A stretch of DNA of 64,000 bases, taken from the NCBI RefSeq assembly GCF_001593385.1, contig NZ_LUVZ01000001.1, positions 1,178,001-1,242,000 of the forward strand, in the 5' to 3' direction. A program made the position numbers and the translations under genes. Under the pieces are notes generated by a model that saw only the letters and a list, made by a program, of their open reading frames with translations, was not told the DNA's origin and searched no databases. Source of the stretch: Chryseobacterium cucumeris. GTDB taxonomy: Bacteria; Bacteroidota; Bacteroidia; Flavobacteriales; Weeksellaceae. Below, one piece after another: positions 27,110-37,274 of the stretch (positions are counted from its first letter, which is position 1; the number at the start of each line of letters is the position of its first letter).

Positions 27110-30100
27110 TTAGTTTAAATAAAACTCATATTTATTAAGAAGTTGAATTTCTTTAATCAAATCTCCATTAAGATCCACCGAATGCTTCATAGACTGCACT
27201 TCAATATGGGAGTCATCTTCGAGATTTTTAATAAAGAATTTCAGTTTTTGATTTCCTTTGTTTCTGTCGAGAACTGTTCTGAAAAAGTCAAGATCCTCAG
27301 GTCTTACATCCATTACATCCATTACTAAAGATATACTTTTTGCAAACCGTTCAAATGCTTCCTGAAGTTCTATCACATCATTTACATTCACGAAGACTCT
27401 TCCATCTTTTACCTGAGCAAATTTTATTTTAAAAATAACAAATCTCTGAACTTCCAGTTTCTCCTTCAGCCTCATATAATCTCTGTCTCCCAACCTGAAT
27501 GAATATGATCCTGAATAATCTTCGAGCGTAACAAAAGCTACTTTCTCACCACTCCTGAAACCATCCTGAACTCTGTATTCAGTAATAAGACCAGCTACAG
27601 TATATTCTTTTCCTCCGCCGCCATTTTCTCTTTCTTTCTGAAGCGTTTTCCAGTCTTTCTTTTTCTCTTCAAACAACTCTTCCTGTTTATTAGAAAAAGC
27701 CTGTTCTTTATAAGCATCTACCTCATCCAGATTCAGGAATAAGAAATTTCCTTTTGGTTCTGCTTTTTTAGTCACTTCCTCCACTACTTCCTCTTCACCA
27801 GCCACTACATCATCTGAGACAATTTCTATAAGATCTACAGCATCATCCTGAGCATCCTTCTCCAATACGGGTGTTTCATCCGTAACTACTTTATCTTCCT
27901 CATTTTTCTCAAGAACAGATTTTTTAGAAAGCCGCCCCTGCATAAACTGGAACTGATATTTAAATTCATCCAGCGGATGGGCAGAAAGATAGAAACCGAT
28001 AATCTCCTTTTCTTTATTAAGTTTATGCATATTTGGCCATTCCGGACAAGGTGCCAATTTCGGCTGCTCAATCTGAACTTCTTCCGCAAAATCTGCAAAT
28101 AAAGAATGTTCCATCTCATTTTTACTTTCCTGGAAGCTCTGCCCGTATCTGATAAGCCTTTCAAGATTGGTCTTTCCAGCCATATCAATGTCAAAATACT
28201 GTCCTCTGTGGAAAGAATCCAGTTCATCAAAAGCTCCGGCAAGCACCAAACTTTCCGCTACTCTTTTGTTCATCTGGGAAGGCATTATTCTTTCGAAGAA
28301 ATCGTAAATATTTTTAAATCTTCCGTTCTCTCTTTCTCTTGTAATACATTCACTCGGTCCTTCACCAATTCCTTTGATTGCTCCCAATCCGAAACGGATC
28401 TGCCCCTTTTCGTTTACGGAGAACTTGTATTGAGATTCATTTACATCCGGTCCTAATACATCAACTCCCATACTTTTACAATCTTCCATGAACATGGTAA
28501 TTGCATCCGTATTGTTAATGTTATTACTCATTACACTCGCCATATATTCCGCCGGATAATTCGCTTTTAAATAGGCAGTCTGATAAGCAATAAACGCATA
28601 ACAGGTTGAGTGAGACTTGTTAAAGGCGTATTCTGCAAAGGCCTTCCAGTCGTTCCAGATTTTCTCTAATCTCTCCTCATTCAGGTTATTTTTTCTCCCT
28701 CCTTCAATGAATTTCGGGTACATTTTATTAAGAACATCGATCTGCTTTTTACCCATCGCTTTTCTCAAAGTATCGGCTTCACCTTTGGTAAAGTTGGCCA
28801 GTTTTTGAGACAAAAGCATTACCTGCTCCTGATAAACGGTAATCCCGTATGTTTCCTTTAAATATTCTTCTGTTTCCGGTAAATCGTAGACAATTTCTTC
28901 AATTCCATGCTTTCTGTTGATGAAGTTTGGAATGTATTTAATAGGCCCCGGACGGTACAATGCGTTCATGGCAATGAGATCGGCAAAAACCGTTGGTTTA
29001 AGCTCCCTCATGTATTTTTGCATCCCTGGACTTTCATACTGGAAAATCCCTACTGTTCTTCCTTCTTTAAATAGCTGATATGTTTTAGCATCATCAAGAG
29101 GAATAAGATCCGGATCAATATCAATATCATATCTTGCTTTTACCAGCTTCAATGCATCCTTAATAATAGTCAGAGTTCTCAACCCCAGGAAATCCATCTT
29201 CAGAAGCCCCGCACTTTCCGCCACTGAGTTATCAAACTGTGACACCAGGATATCTGCATCTTTCGCTGCAATAGTCACCGGAACCAGGTTACTCACATCT
29301 TCCGGCGTAATGATTACACCACAGGCGTGAATCCCGGTATTCCTGATACAACCTTCCATCTTTTTGGCGCTTGCCAAAACTCCATGTCTCGCATCATCAG
29401 GAGTATCAAGAACATATCTCATTTCATCAACGAGCATCTGTTCTTCCGGCTTTAATTTATCATATTTTGCTAAAGCTTTCGCAATGTTCATCCCCGGACT
29501 CGGAGGAATCAATTTAGCAATATTGTTCGTGTCGGGAATTGGGACATCCAAAACTCTTCCGGCATCTTTAATGGCAGATTTTCCTCCCAACACGGAGTAT
29601 GTGATAATCTGTGCCACCTGAGTTTTTCCGTATTTTTCAACTACCCATTTGATAATTTTATCTCGTCCTTCATCATCAAAGTCGATATCAATATCGGGCA
29701 TGGAAACCCTTTCAGGATTCAGGAATCTCTCAAAAAGGAGATCATATTTAATAGGGTCTACGTTGGTAATTCCGATACAGTAAGCCACCGCAGATCCCGC
29801 AGCTGACCCCCTTCCAGGACCAACCCAAACCCCCATCTTACGAGCTTCATTACAAAAATCCTGTACAATAAGGAAGTATCCCGGATAACCGGTATTGGCA
29901 ATTACTTCAAGCTCAAAGTCCAGTCGTTCTTTAATTTCATCAGTAATGCCTGTATCTTCATATCTTCTTTTCGCTCCTTCATAAGTAAGATAGGTAAGAT
30001 AAGCCATCTCCCCTCTTTTTCCTCCGTCTACCTCATCTTCCGGATGGATAAATTCTTCAGGAATATCAAATTTTGGAAGGAGAACGTCCCTTTTTAAAGT

Positions 30101-31777
30101 ATATGGTTTAAACTTTGCCGTAAATTCTTCATAGGCATCAAAAGCATCAGGATACGCTAGAAAGGCTTCTTTTATTTCATCAGAATTTTTAATAAAATAT
30201 TCACCTGTTGCTAACCCTCTTCTTTTACCGAATCCCTTTCCAATAGGCGTTGTCAGCTTTTCACCATCTTTGATGCAGCTTACAATGTCCTGGATATTAG
30301 AATCATCTTTATTGGTATAAAAAGTCTCGTTCTGAGCAAGAATTTTAACATCATATTTATCAGCCAGATACAAAAGAACTTCATTCAAATGCTCTTCTTC
30401 AGGCAGTTTGTGATTCTGAATCTGAACATAAAAATCATCCTCAAAGGTATCTTTCCACCATTTGAAAAGCTCTTCCCCTTTCTGTTCACCGGTATTTAAA
30501 ATCGCATCAGGAATATCTCCCATAATTCCGGAAGTCAAAGCAATGACTCCTTCTTTATACTGCGCAATCAATTCTCTGCTTACCCTTGGAACCCCAAAAT
30601 AGAAACCTTTCAAAAATCCGATACTGGAAAGCTTTGCCAGATTTTTATAACCATTGAAATCTTTTGCCAAAAGCACTACCTGGGTTCTCCTGTCCGGATC
30701 ATCCTTGGTAAATTGCTTTTGTTCATAACGTTCTGAAATATAAAATTCGCAACCTACAACCGGGATAAGTGGTTCGGAAACAGGTTCAGCTTCATTAAAT
30801 TCCGTTCCGTTTTCTTCTGCTTCCTGCTTTTTCGCCAGGTATTCTTTATGTTTCTTTGCCCTGTCACCATTAGCACTCTCAACTGCTGACACAAACTTGA
30901 AAGCTCCCATCATATTTCCCAGATCCACCATACCGACAGCAGGGAAGTTTTCATCAGTAGCTTTTTTAATCAAATCATTGATGCTAGAAGTAGCGGTAAG
31001 TGTAGAGAAAACACTGTGATTATCAAAATTGAAATATTTTCCTAAATCAATTTCATCAATACTTCCGAAATCCTGTTGTTTTTTCTTATTATGAAAATCA
31101 GCGACCTGCCTTCTGATCACAATATTGAAAGGCTTAATAGGATCCGGATAAAGGCTTCTGAAATAAGCAAGCTGATCTTCTGAAATCTTTAATGTCTCAG
31201 CCGGTACTACTCCAATTCTTACCATTTCAAAGAAAGCTCTGGCAGTAGCATTTACGTCGGCAGCAGCATTATGGGCTTCATCAAATTTGCTCCCATAAAG
31301 TTTTTCATACAGTTCTTCAAGTTTTGGAGGTTTAAAACGGCCTCCCCGGCCTCCGCCCAGCTGGCAGAAGTCAGTCCCCAAAATCATGGTATCTGCTTTG
31401 GGTTTTTCCTGAAGATTATCTTTCAGATTTTTTCTATAAAATTCTGCTCCTACAATATTATAGTCGAATTCTACATTATGTCCGGAAACCACCCTTACCC
31501 TTTCAAGGACTTTAGAAAACTCTTCAAGAATTTCCTGCAGATCCCGTCCTTCTTCATTGGCAATTTTGGTTGTAATCCCGTGAATACGTGCTGCATTGAA
31601 GGGAATATCGTACCCTTCAGGTTTTATGATATAATCCTGGTTTTCAATCAAGTTTCCATCATCATCGTGTACCTGCCATGCAATCTGAACCATTCTTGGC
31701 CAGTTATCCGAGTCTGAAAGCGGAGCGTTGAAATTTTTTGGTAAACCGGTTGTTTCTGTGTCAAAAATTAAATACAT
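27110..31777 (-). CDS. dnaE: DNA polymerase III alpha subunit with fused N-terminal 3'-5' exonuclease
   Basis: 1555 residues, the long form typical of Bacteroidota. Residues 1-190 are a DnaQ-like DEDDh exonuclease: DTETTG (Asp6, Glu8), GHNVEFD (Asp105), and HNAAADV (His169, Asp174). The PHP domain begins near 247, but its metal ligands are altered: the usual HxH reads DNH (252-254) and the TDH reads VDL (284-286). The polymerase palm has PDIDIDF (694-700) with the catalytic aspartates, and GPGRGSAAGS (653-662) lies upstream. Thumb, fingers, an acidic insert near 1290-1345, an OB fold and a C-terminal domain follow. It is the replicative polymerase with built-in proofreading. Confidence 0.96.
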   Translation of the reverse strand: MYLIFDTETTGLPKNFNAPLSDSDNWPRMVQIAWQVHDDDGNLIENQDYIIKPEGYDIPFNAARIHGITTKIANEEGRDLQEILEEFSKVLERVRVVSGHNVEFDYNIVGAEFYRKNLKDNLQEKPKADTMILGTDFCQLGGGRGGRFKPPKLEELYEKLYGSKFDEAHNAAADVNATARAFFEMVRIGVVPAETLKISEDQLAYFRSLYPDPIKPFNIVIRRQVADFHNKKKQQDFGSIDEIDLGKYFNFDNHSVFSTLTATSSINDLIKKATDENFPAVGMVDLGNMMGAFKFVSAVESANGDRAKKHKEYLAKKQEAEENGTEFNEAEPVSEPLIPVVGCEFYISERYEQKQFTKDDPDRRTQVVLLAKDFNGYKNLAKLSSIGFLKGFYFGVPRVSRELIAQYKEGVIALTSGIMGDIPDAILNTGEQKGEELFKWWKDTFEDDFYVQIQNHKLPEEEHLNEVLLYLADKYDVKILAQNETFYTNKDDSNIQDIVSCIKDGEKLTTPIGKGFGKRRGLATGEYFIKNSDEIKEAFLAYPDAFDAYEEFTAKFKPYTLKRDVLLPKFDIPEEFIHPEDEVDGGKRGEMAYLTYLTYEGAKRRYEDTGITDEIKERLDFELEVIANTGYPGYFLIVQDFCNEARKMGVWVGPGRGSAAGSAVAYCIGITNVDPIKYDLLFERFLNPERVSMPDIDIDFDDEGRDKIIKWVVEKYGKTQVAQIITYSVLGGKSAIKDAGRVLDVPIPDTNNIAKLIPPSPGMNIAKALAKYDKLKPEEQMLVDEMRYVLDTPDDARHGVLASAKKMEGCIRNTGIHACGVIITPEDVSNLVPVTIAAKDADILVSQFDNSVAESAGLLKMDFLGLRTLTIIKDALKLVKARYDIDIDPDLIPLDDAKTYQLFKEGRTVGIFQYESPGMQKYMRELKPTVFADLIAMNALYRPGPIKYIPNFINRKHGIEEIVYDLPETEEYLKETYGITVYQEQVMLLSQKLANFTKGEADTLRKAMGKKQIDVLNKMYPKFIEGGRKNNLNEERLEKIWNDWKAFAEYAFNKSHSTCYAFIAYQTAYLKANYPAEYMASVMSNNINNTDAITMFMEDCKSMGVDVLGPDVNESQYKFSVNEKGQIRFGLGAIKGIGEGPSECITRERENGRFKNIYDFFERIMPSQMNKRVAESLVLAGAFDELDSFHRGQYFDIDMAGKTNLERLIRYGQSFQESKNEMEHSLFADFAEEVQIEQPKLAPCPEWPNMHKLNKEKEIIGFYLSAHPLDEFKYQFQFMQGRLSKKSVLEKNEEDKVVTDETPVLEKDAQDDAVDLIEIVSDDVVAGEEEVVEEVTKKAEPKGNFLFLNLDEVDAYKEQAFSNKQEELFEEKKKDWKTLQKERENGGGGKEYTVAGLITEYRVQDGFRSGEKVAFVTLEDYSGSYSFRLGDRDYMRLKEKLEVQRFVIFKIKFAQVKDGRVFVNVNDVIELQEAFERFAKSISLVMDVMDVRPEDLDFFRTVLDRNKGNQKLKFFIKNLEDDSHIEVQSMKHSVDLNGDLIKEIQLLNKYEFYLN

Positions 31778-32073
31778 ATAATGTTCTAACTTTTTTATAA
31801 AAAGAGAATGTAAAGTTACTTCATTTTTTCTAATTACAGTCTGAATTCAACAAGATAAACAATCAACATTTTTGAAACCTGGTATTGAAATTATCAATAA
31901 AAAATTTTAACCCATCAATAGAATAATAACAGTACCTTAAAGCTCCTTCAATTATTATAATTCTCCAAAATTCATTTATCTTTTCCTATTGGGCAGAGAT
32001 AAAACAGAAGCCTAAAAAAGACATATTCCAAAAAAAATAATTATAGAATTATCAGTATATCAATGAATTTATT
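31778..32073. other. AT-rich divergent spacer between dnaE and the E1 gene
   Basis: No gene is seen. It must hold the dnaE promoter; TAACTTTA on the minus strand near 31820 is one base from the -7 consensus. The strong palindrome begins at 32074. Confidence 0.4.
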
Positions 32074-32103
32074 ACAAAATACTAACAGTTGTTAGTATTT
32101 TGT
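32074..32103 (+). promoter_or_regulatory. Perfect palindrome, candidate operator at the E1 promoter
   Basis: Arms ACAAAATACTAAC (32074-32086) and GTTAGTATTTTGT (32091-32103) are exact reverse complements over 13 bp around a 4-base centre AGTT. The TTG at 32089-32091, the probable -33 element of the E1 gene, sits in its middle. No T tract or coding end makes a terminator sensible here, so a repressor site is the best reading. Confidence 0.65.
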
Positions 32104-32120
32104 TTTTTTATGTATATTTG
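32089..32120 (+). promoter_or_regulatory. Promoter of the fused E1 gene
   Basis: TTG (32089-32091), 21-bp spacer, then TATATTTG (32113-32120), a full match to TAnnTTTG. The start ATG is only 6 bases further on (32127), so the transcript should be almost leaderless. This also rules out a start further upstream. Confidence 0.65.
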
Positions 32121-32126
32121 CTTCCT

Positions 32127-34199
32127 ATGGAAAATGCACTTCACGAAAAAGTTTCTCAGGATATATTACTCAAAGCGTATAATCATATGATGCTGGCAAA
32201 AGCCATGGCAGACATCTACGAAGAAAACAGAAATGTATGTAAATACGTTCACAGTACTTCCAGAGGTCACGAAGCTATTCAGCTTGCAACAGCTTATCAA
32301 CTAAAGAAAGAAGACTGGGTTTCTCCTTATTACAGAGACGAAAGTATTCTTTTAGGAATTGGTTTTGAACCTTATCAATTAATGCTTCAATTACTAGCCA
32401 AAGCTGATGATCCTTTTTCGGGAGGAAGATCATATTACTCACACCCTTCAAGTAGGGATGAAAACAAACCAAAAATTGTTCATCAGAGTTCTGCTACAGG
32501 AATGCAGACCATTCCTACGACAGGAGTAGCACAGGGTATCAAATACATTCAGGATTTCAACCTTCAGCAATTTGAAAATAATCCTGTTGTGGTTTGCAGC
32601 CTTGGAGACAATTCCGTTACAGAAGGTGAAGTAAGTGAAGCTTTACAATTTGCAGCTTTACACCAGCTTCCTATCATCTTCCTGGTTCAGGATAACGAAT
32701 GGGGAATTTCCGTAACAAAAGACGAGGCAAGAACCTGTGACGCTTATGATTTCGTAGCTGGATTTACCGGATTAAGCAGAATGAGAGTAGATGGAACTGA
32801 TTTTGTGGAAAGTTTCGAAGCTATGAAAAAAGCCGTAGATTTTGTTAGAACAGAAAGAAAGCCTCTTGTTGTCTGTGCCAAAACGGTATTGATCGGCCAT
32901 CACACTTCAGGAGTAAGAAGAGAATTCTATAGAGACGAAGAAGATTTAACAAAACACAGGGCCAAAGATCCGGGAGAGATCCTTAGAAAACATTTACTGG
33001 AAACAGGTGTTGATGAAGATCTTTTAAAGCAAATCACTAAAAAGGCGCGTCTTGAAGCAGAAGAAGCTTTTGAAAAAGCTAAAAATGCAGAGGATCCAAA
33101 GCCTGAAAGCGTAATGCAGCACGTTTTCGCTCCTACTCCAATTACAGAGGAAACAGGAACTCGTGAACCTGCCAATGGAGAAAAGATTGTAATGGTAGAT
33201 GCTGCCATCCACGCAATACAGGAATTGATGTGGAAACATCCGGAAGCACTTCTTTACGGACAGGATGTAGGGGAAAGAATTGGTGGAGTTTTTCGTGAAA
33301 CAGTTACTTTAGGAAAAAAATTCGGTAGCAAGAGAGTATTCAATACAGCCATCCAGGAAGCTTATATCATTGGATCTACAGCAGGAATGAGTGCTGTTGG
33401 GCTTAAGCCAATTGTTGAGGTCCAGTTTGCAGATTATATTTATCCGGGAATCAACCAGTTGATTACGGAAATTTCAAAATCAAATTATTTAAGTGGTGGA
33501 AAATTCCCTGTAAGCAACATCATCCGTGTTCCTATCGGAGCTTATGGAGGTGGTGGTCCTTACCACAGTGGAAGTGTTGAAAGTATCTTAGCCAATATCA
33601 AAGGAATCAAAATAGCATACCCAAGTAACGCTGCCGATTTTAAAGGATTATTAAAAGCAGCATATTATGATCCGAACCCTGTAGTAATGCTGGAACATAA
33701 AGGATTATACTGGAGTAAAGTTCCGGGAACTGAAGATGCTAAAACGATAGAACCTGCTGAAGATTATGTTCTTCCATTCGGAAAAGGTAAAGTGATCATT
33801 GAAGCTGATAAAGATGAAACTGAAAAAGGCAGAACTTTATTAGTGGTTACTTACGGTATGGGAGTTTACTGGGCTAAAGAAGCAGCCAAAAACTTCAATG
33901 GAAGAGTTGAAGTAATTGATTTAAGAACATTAATTCCTCTGGATGAAGAACTTGTTTTTGAAAGAGTAAAAGCGCACGGAAAATGTATCGTTCTTACAGA
34001 AGAGCAACTCAACAACTCTTTTGCAGAAGCTTTTGCGCACCGTATTTCTAAAAACTGCTTCAAGTATCTTGATGCTCCGGTAGAGACGATGGGATCACTG
34101 GATGTACCTGCTGTTCCGATCAATCTTGTGCTGGAAAAAGAGATGCTCCCAAATGCTGAAAAGCTCAGCAGTAAGATCGAAGAAATGCTGAAATATTAA
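32127..34199 (+). CDS. Branched-chain 2-oxoacid dehydrogenase E1, alpha and beta fused
   Basis: 690 residues joining the E1 alpha and beta chains that are separate in many bacteria. The thiamine-diphosphate-dependent enzyme decarboxylates 2-oxoisovalerate and related oxoacids and passes the acyl group to lipoyl-E2. The alpha half (about 1-330) has SRGHEAIQLATA, the TPP segment SLGDNSVTEGEVSEAL ... DNEWGISV and the phosphorylation-loop-like HHTSGVRREFYRDEED. The beta half (about 360-690) has LLYGQDVGERIGGVFRET, FADYIYPGINQL and GAYGGGGPYHSGSVES. The start MENALHEKV fits the promoter. No E2 or E3 gene is next to it. A strong terminator follows. Confidence 0.92.
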   Translation: MENALHEKVSQDILLKAYNHMMLAKAMADIYEENRNVCKYVHSTSRGHEAIQLATAYQLKKEDWVSPYYRDESILLGIGFEPYQLMLQLLAKADDPFSGGRSYYSHPSSRDENKPKIVHQSSATGMQTIPTTGVAQGIKYIQDFNLQQFENNPVVVCSLGDNSVTEGEVSEALQFAALHQLPIIFLVQDNEWGISVTKDEARTCDAYDFVAGFTGLSRMRVDGTDFVESFEAMKKAVDFVRTERKPLVVCAKTVLIGHHTSGVRREFYRDEEDLTKHRAKDPGEILRKHLLETGVDEDLLKQITKKARLEAEEAFEKAKNAEDPKPESVMQHVFAPTPITEETGTREPANGEKIVMVDAAIHAIQELMWKHPEALLYGQDVGERIGGVFRETVTLGKKFGSKRVFNTAIQEAYIIGSTAGMSAVGLKPIVEVQFADYIYPGINQLITEISKSNYLSGGKFPVSNIIRVPIGAYGGGGPYHSGSVESILANIKGIKIAYPSNAADFKGLLKAAYYDPNPVVMLEHKGLYWSKVPGTEDAKTIEPAEDYVLPFGKGKVIIEADKDETEKGRTLLVVTYGMGVYWAKEAAKNFNGRVEVIDLRTLIPLDEELVFERVKAHGKCIVLTEEQLNNSFAEAFAHRISKNCFKYLDAPVETMGSLDVPAVPINLVLEKEMLPNAEKLSSKIEEMLKY

Positions 34200-34213
34200 T
34201 TTTATATAAACTT

Positions 34214-34244
34214 AAAACCTCTAAAAATATTTAGAGGTTTTTTT
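34214..34244 (+). terminator. Terminator of the fused E1 gene
   Basis: Perfect 12-bp stem (34214-34225 with 34230-34241), loop AATA, followed by further T. Confidence 0.92.
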
Positions 34245-34406
34245 ATGCATTTTTTTCACTACTTTTATTTAAGATTATCAATCTCAATTCTAATCTATTA
34301 TCAACCAAGAAAACACAATTATCCATTATCTGAGAGTTACTACAAAATACAATTAATCCCAGTTTGGTATTTATTTTGTCTATACACGCAAAACACATCC
34401 ATTTTT

Positions 34407-35438
34407 ATGATCACTACAAAATACGTCAATTATAAACAGGTTCTCAATTTATCGGGTTTTCATCTTATACTGATTTCAATCTGGTGTACTCTGATCGCTG
34501 TCCTGTTCTATTTTTTCAACTGGCAGTGGATGACGATTCCATGGGTTCCTGTAGCTTTAATTGGTACGGCAGAAGCATTCCTTGTAGGTTTTAAAAACAA
34601 TCAGGCGTATGACAGACTTTGGGAAGCCAGAAAAATCTGGGGTGGAATTGTGAATTCCAGCCGTTCATTTGCCTCTATGGTATATGCCTTCGATACTAAA
34701 AATGAAGAAATTGGAGTTTTTGATCTTGAAGACCGTAAAAAAAGAATCGTCTACCGTCACATAGCATGGTTATATACTTTCCGGGAACAGCTTTTGATTC
34801 CTACAGAATGGGAGCATATCAGCACAGAAAATAATAAATTCGGGAATATCAACCTGAGAAGAAACAGGTTAATAAAAGCCGGTTTTCCTGACTACGGAAG
34901 AGCTCCTATTTTCCTGCACAAATATCTTTCGGAAGAAGAATACGAACTCAAAAACGATTATAAAAACTTCGCCACCTATCTGGTTGCCCAACAGGCAAAA
35001 GATATCAATGAGCTGAAAAACATGAATGCTATCACAGATTTCAATCAGACTCAGCTTCAGAACGCACTGAATGAATTCTACAATTTTCAGGGACAGGCAG
35101 AAAGAATCAAGAAATTTCCTTCTCCAAGACAGTTTGCCAGCACAGCCTTTGTTTTCAATATTCTCTTTATAATGCTTCTTCCACTAGGATTAGTGAATGA
35201 GTTTGCAAAGCTTGGTGATTGGGGAATCTGGACTTCTATTCCTTTCTGTATCATTATCGGATGGATTTATATCATTATGGAACTGGTAGGAGATTATTCT
35301 GAAAATCCTTTTGCAGGATTAATGTTTGATGTTCCGATGCTTTCAATCTGCAGAACGATTGAAATAGACCTTCTTCAGATGAGCGGAGAAACAGACCTTC
35401 CGGATCCTATTTCTTCTAAAAATGGAGTGTTGGTATAA
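34407..35438 (+). CDS. Bestrophin family channel protein
   Basis: 343 residues from MITTKYVNYKQVL; the frame stays open upstream to 34245 but those 54 codons look like read-through of the spacer. The bestrophin core FKNNQAYDRLWEARKIWGG and NSSRSFASMV follows the first helices (about 18-55); the C-terminal helices lie near 240-285 with IYIIMELVGDYSENPFAG. Bacterial bestrophins form pentameric ion channels (anion or cation selective) in the inner membrane. Standard length. Monocistronic by position. Confidence 0.88.
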   Translation: MITTKYVNYKQVLNLSGFHLILISIWCTLIAVLFYFFNWQWMTIPWVPVALIGTAEAFLVGFKNNQAYDRLWEARKIWGGIVNSSRSFASMVYAFDTKNEEIGVFDLEDRKKRIVYRHIAWLYTFREQLLIPTEWEHISTENNKFGNINLRRNRLIKAGFPDYGRAPIFLHKYLSEEEYELKNDYKNFATYLVAQQAKDINELKNMNAITDFNQTQLQNALNEFYNFQGQAERIKKFPSPRQFASTAFVFNILFIMLLPLGLVNEFAKLGDWGIWTSIPFCIIIGWIYIIMELVGDYSENPFAGLMFDVPMLSICRTIEIDLLQMSGETDLPDPISSKNGVLV

Positions 35439-35638
35439 TTTCTTAGTTATCTTGAAAACCTAAACTTTATATCAAAATCATTGTAAAACTTTAAAATATT
35501 CTCTAAAAAGTATTCAAAAAGTTCATTGTTTTTCATAATTTAGAAGCATTGAAAGCATAAGCTATATTGATTCATCCGAATTGATTTAGCTTTTACTTTT
35601 TCCATCAACTAATAATTTTATCCTTCCTTTTGTAAACA

Positions 35639-36724
35639 ATGAAATCCAATCAACTCCTGCAGGCTATCGCAATGTTATGTCTTGCCTTATTCTCTCCTAA
35701 AGTGAAATCACAGGCAGCTTTCAACAAAGAGTTACCCAAAGAGTTTACGGACGGATTTACCAAAGTAATTAATGACAGCATTTCTTCTTTGGGATCTTTC
35801 ATTGTTTCACAAAATAATAAGGTAATTTATGAGCAGTATTTCCATGGTGCCAATAAAGAGACTATTTTCAGTATAAAATCTGTTACCAAAAGTATCGTTT
35901 CTGTGCTGGCAGGTATCGCACAGGATAAAAACATACTTCCCAACCTAAATACTCCGGTTTTAAAAATTCTTCCGGAATACAATATATCGAGAAGCAGCTT
36001 CAAAAATATTTCCAATATTGAAGGAAAAGTAGCTCATGATTCCATCAGAAATACATTAACGTTAAAAAATCTATTGACCATGCAGGGTGGTTTTGACTGG
36101 GTTGAAAATTCAAAAATTTCAACAGCTATGTCATTTTCCGGTGATCCTGTAAAGTTTGTACTGGATCTTCCTTTTGAAGAATATCCTGGGACAGTCTTCA
36201 ATTATAATAGTGGTGAAACCCATCTTTTTGGTGCGGCATTAGCTAAAATCGTAAAGACTAATCTGAAACAGTTCGCTACAGAAAATCTTTTCAGGCCGTT
36301 AAAAATGAATACTCCACGATGGGATACAGACTCCATGAACAGGAATATTGCAGGTTCGGAAATGTTTATGAAACCTGAAGACATGCTGAGGTTTGGTACA
36401 ATGATCCTGAACAACGGAAAATTTAGCGGCAAACAAATCGTCTCTTCAAAATGGATTCAGGAATCTACTTCTGAACAGGTACAACTCGATACCTGGGATG
36501 TCATGCCGAATGCCAACGGTTACGGCTATTACTGGTGGCGAAGAAAAACCAATGGGCACCAGGCTTTCGTTGCAACCGGATATGGCGGACAGCTTATCTG
36601 TGTCATTCCTGATTTAAAAATGGTCATTGTAACCACTTGCTTTCTGAATGATAAAAATAAAGGCAGAACAGAGATTAAAAGACTCCATTATTTCATTGAT
36701 AAAATAACCAAAGCAGACCAATAA
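35639..36724 (+). CDS. Secreted serine hydrolase, class C beta-lactamase fold
   Basis: 361 residues with a signal peptide ending near LFSPKVKSQA. The SxxK motif is SVTK (81-84) preceded by FSIK; the Tyr motif is YNSG (within FNYNSGETHLFG); the C-terminal KTG-equivalent region is near HQAFVATGYGGQ. This pattern fits periplasmic penicillin-binding-protein-like hydrolases (esterases, D-aminopeptidases) more than a true AmpC. Substrate cannot be read. Unrelated in detail to the second serine hydrolase at 61118. Confidence 0.85.
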   Translation: MKSNQLLQAIAMLCLALFSPKVKSQAAFNKELPKEFTDGFTKVINDSISSLGSFIVSQNNKVIYEQYFHGANKETIFSIKSVTKSIVSVLAGIAQDKNILPNLNTPVLKILPEYNISRSSFKNISNIEGKVAHDSIRNTLTLKNLLTMQGGFDWVENSKISTAMSFSGDPVKFVLDLPFEEYPGTVFNYNSGETHLFGAALAKIVKTNLKQFATENLFRPLKMNTPRWDTDSMNRNIAGSEMFMKPEDMLRFGTMILNNGKFSGKQIVSSKWIQESTSEQVQLDTWDVMPNANGYGYYWWRRKTNGHQAFVATGYGGQLICVIPDLKMVIVTTCFLNDKNKGRTEIKRLHYFIDKITKADQ

Positions 36725-36741
36725 CTGAGTGGGAAATTTAT

Positions 36742-37200
36742 CTATAATATGATTGCCGTCGTATTTTTCACTTCGGAAATCATAAAAGAACTGTGCGTAC
36801 TTGCAATGTGTTGGAGCGTTGTAAGTTTCGTTAACATAAAACTGCGGTAATCTTCAATATCTTTCACTCCTATTTTAAGAATATAGTCATAATCTCCGCT
36901 TACATGAAAGCATTCTGTTACTTCCTGGAGATCCATCACTTCCTTTTCAAACTGCAGTACAAATTCTTTTTTGTGCTGACTTAGTTTTACATGACACAAC
37001 ACGATAAAATTTTTCTTAACTTTACTCTTGTCCAGCAAGGCTACATATTTTGAAATAACACCTGCATTTTCAAGCTTTTTTACACGCTCATAAATTGCTG
37101 TTACAGACAATCCAAGCTTACCGGACAGCTCTTTGGTGGTTTGCTTACAATCTTCCTGTAAAAAAAGTAACAGTTTCTTATCTGTTTCGTCAAGTTCCAT
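36742..37200 (-). CDS. Lrp/AsnC family transcriptional regulator
   Basis: 152 residues: a N-terminal winged helix-turn-helix (LDETDKKLLLFLQEDCK, then KELSGKLGLSVTAIYERVKKLE) and a C-terminal RAM ligand-binding domain (about 70-145, with VTECFHVSGDYDYILKIGV). Members form octamers and respond to amino acids. It is divergently arranged from a PLP gamma-lyase, so it likely controls that gene and itself in response to a sulfur or branched-chain amino acid; this is inference from layout. Confidence 0.92.
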   Translation of the reverse strand: MELDETDKKLLLFLQEDCKQTTKELSGKLGLSVTAIYERVKKLENAGVISKYVALLDKSKVKKNFIVLCHVKLSQHKKEFVLQFEKEVMDLQEVTECFHVSGDYDYILKIGVKDIEDYRSFMLTKLTTLQHIASTHSSFMISEVKNTTAIIL

Positions 37201-37274
37201 AGATATTTTTTTGGTAAAAATTTAATAATATCGAAGATACTAAATATTTTTTCTAAATAAATAATATTTTACAG

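Noticed and set aside
34245..34406. Upstream extension of the bestrophin ORF by 54 codons
   Set aside because: The extension follows directly on the E1 terminator, has random composition, and bestrophins start near MITTKYVNYKQ.
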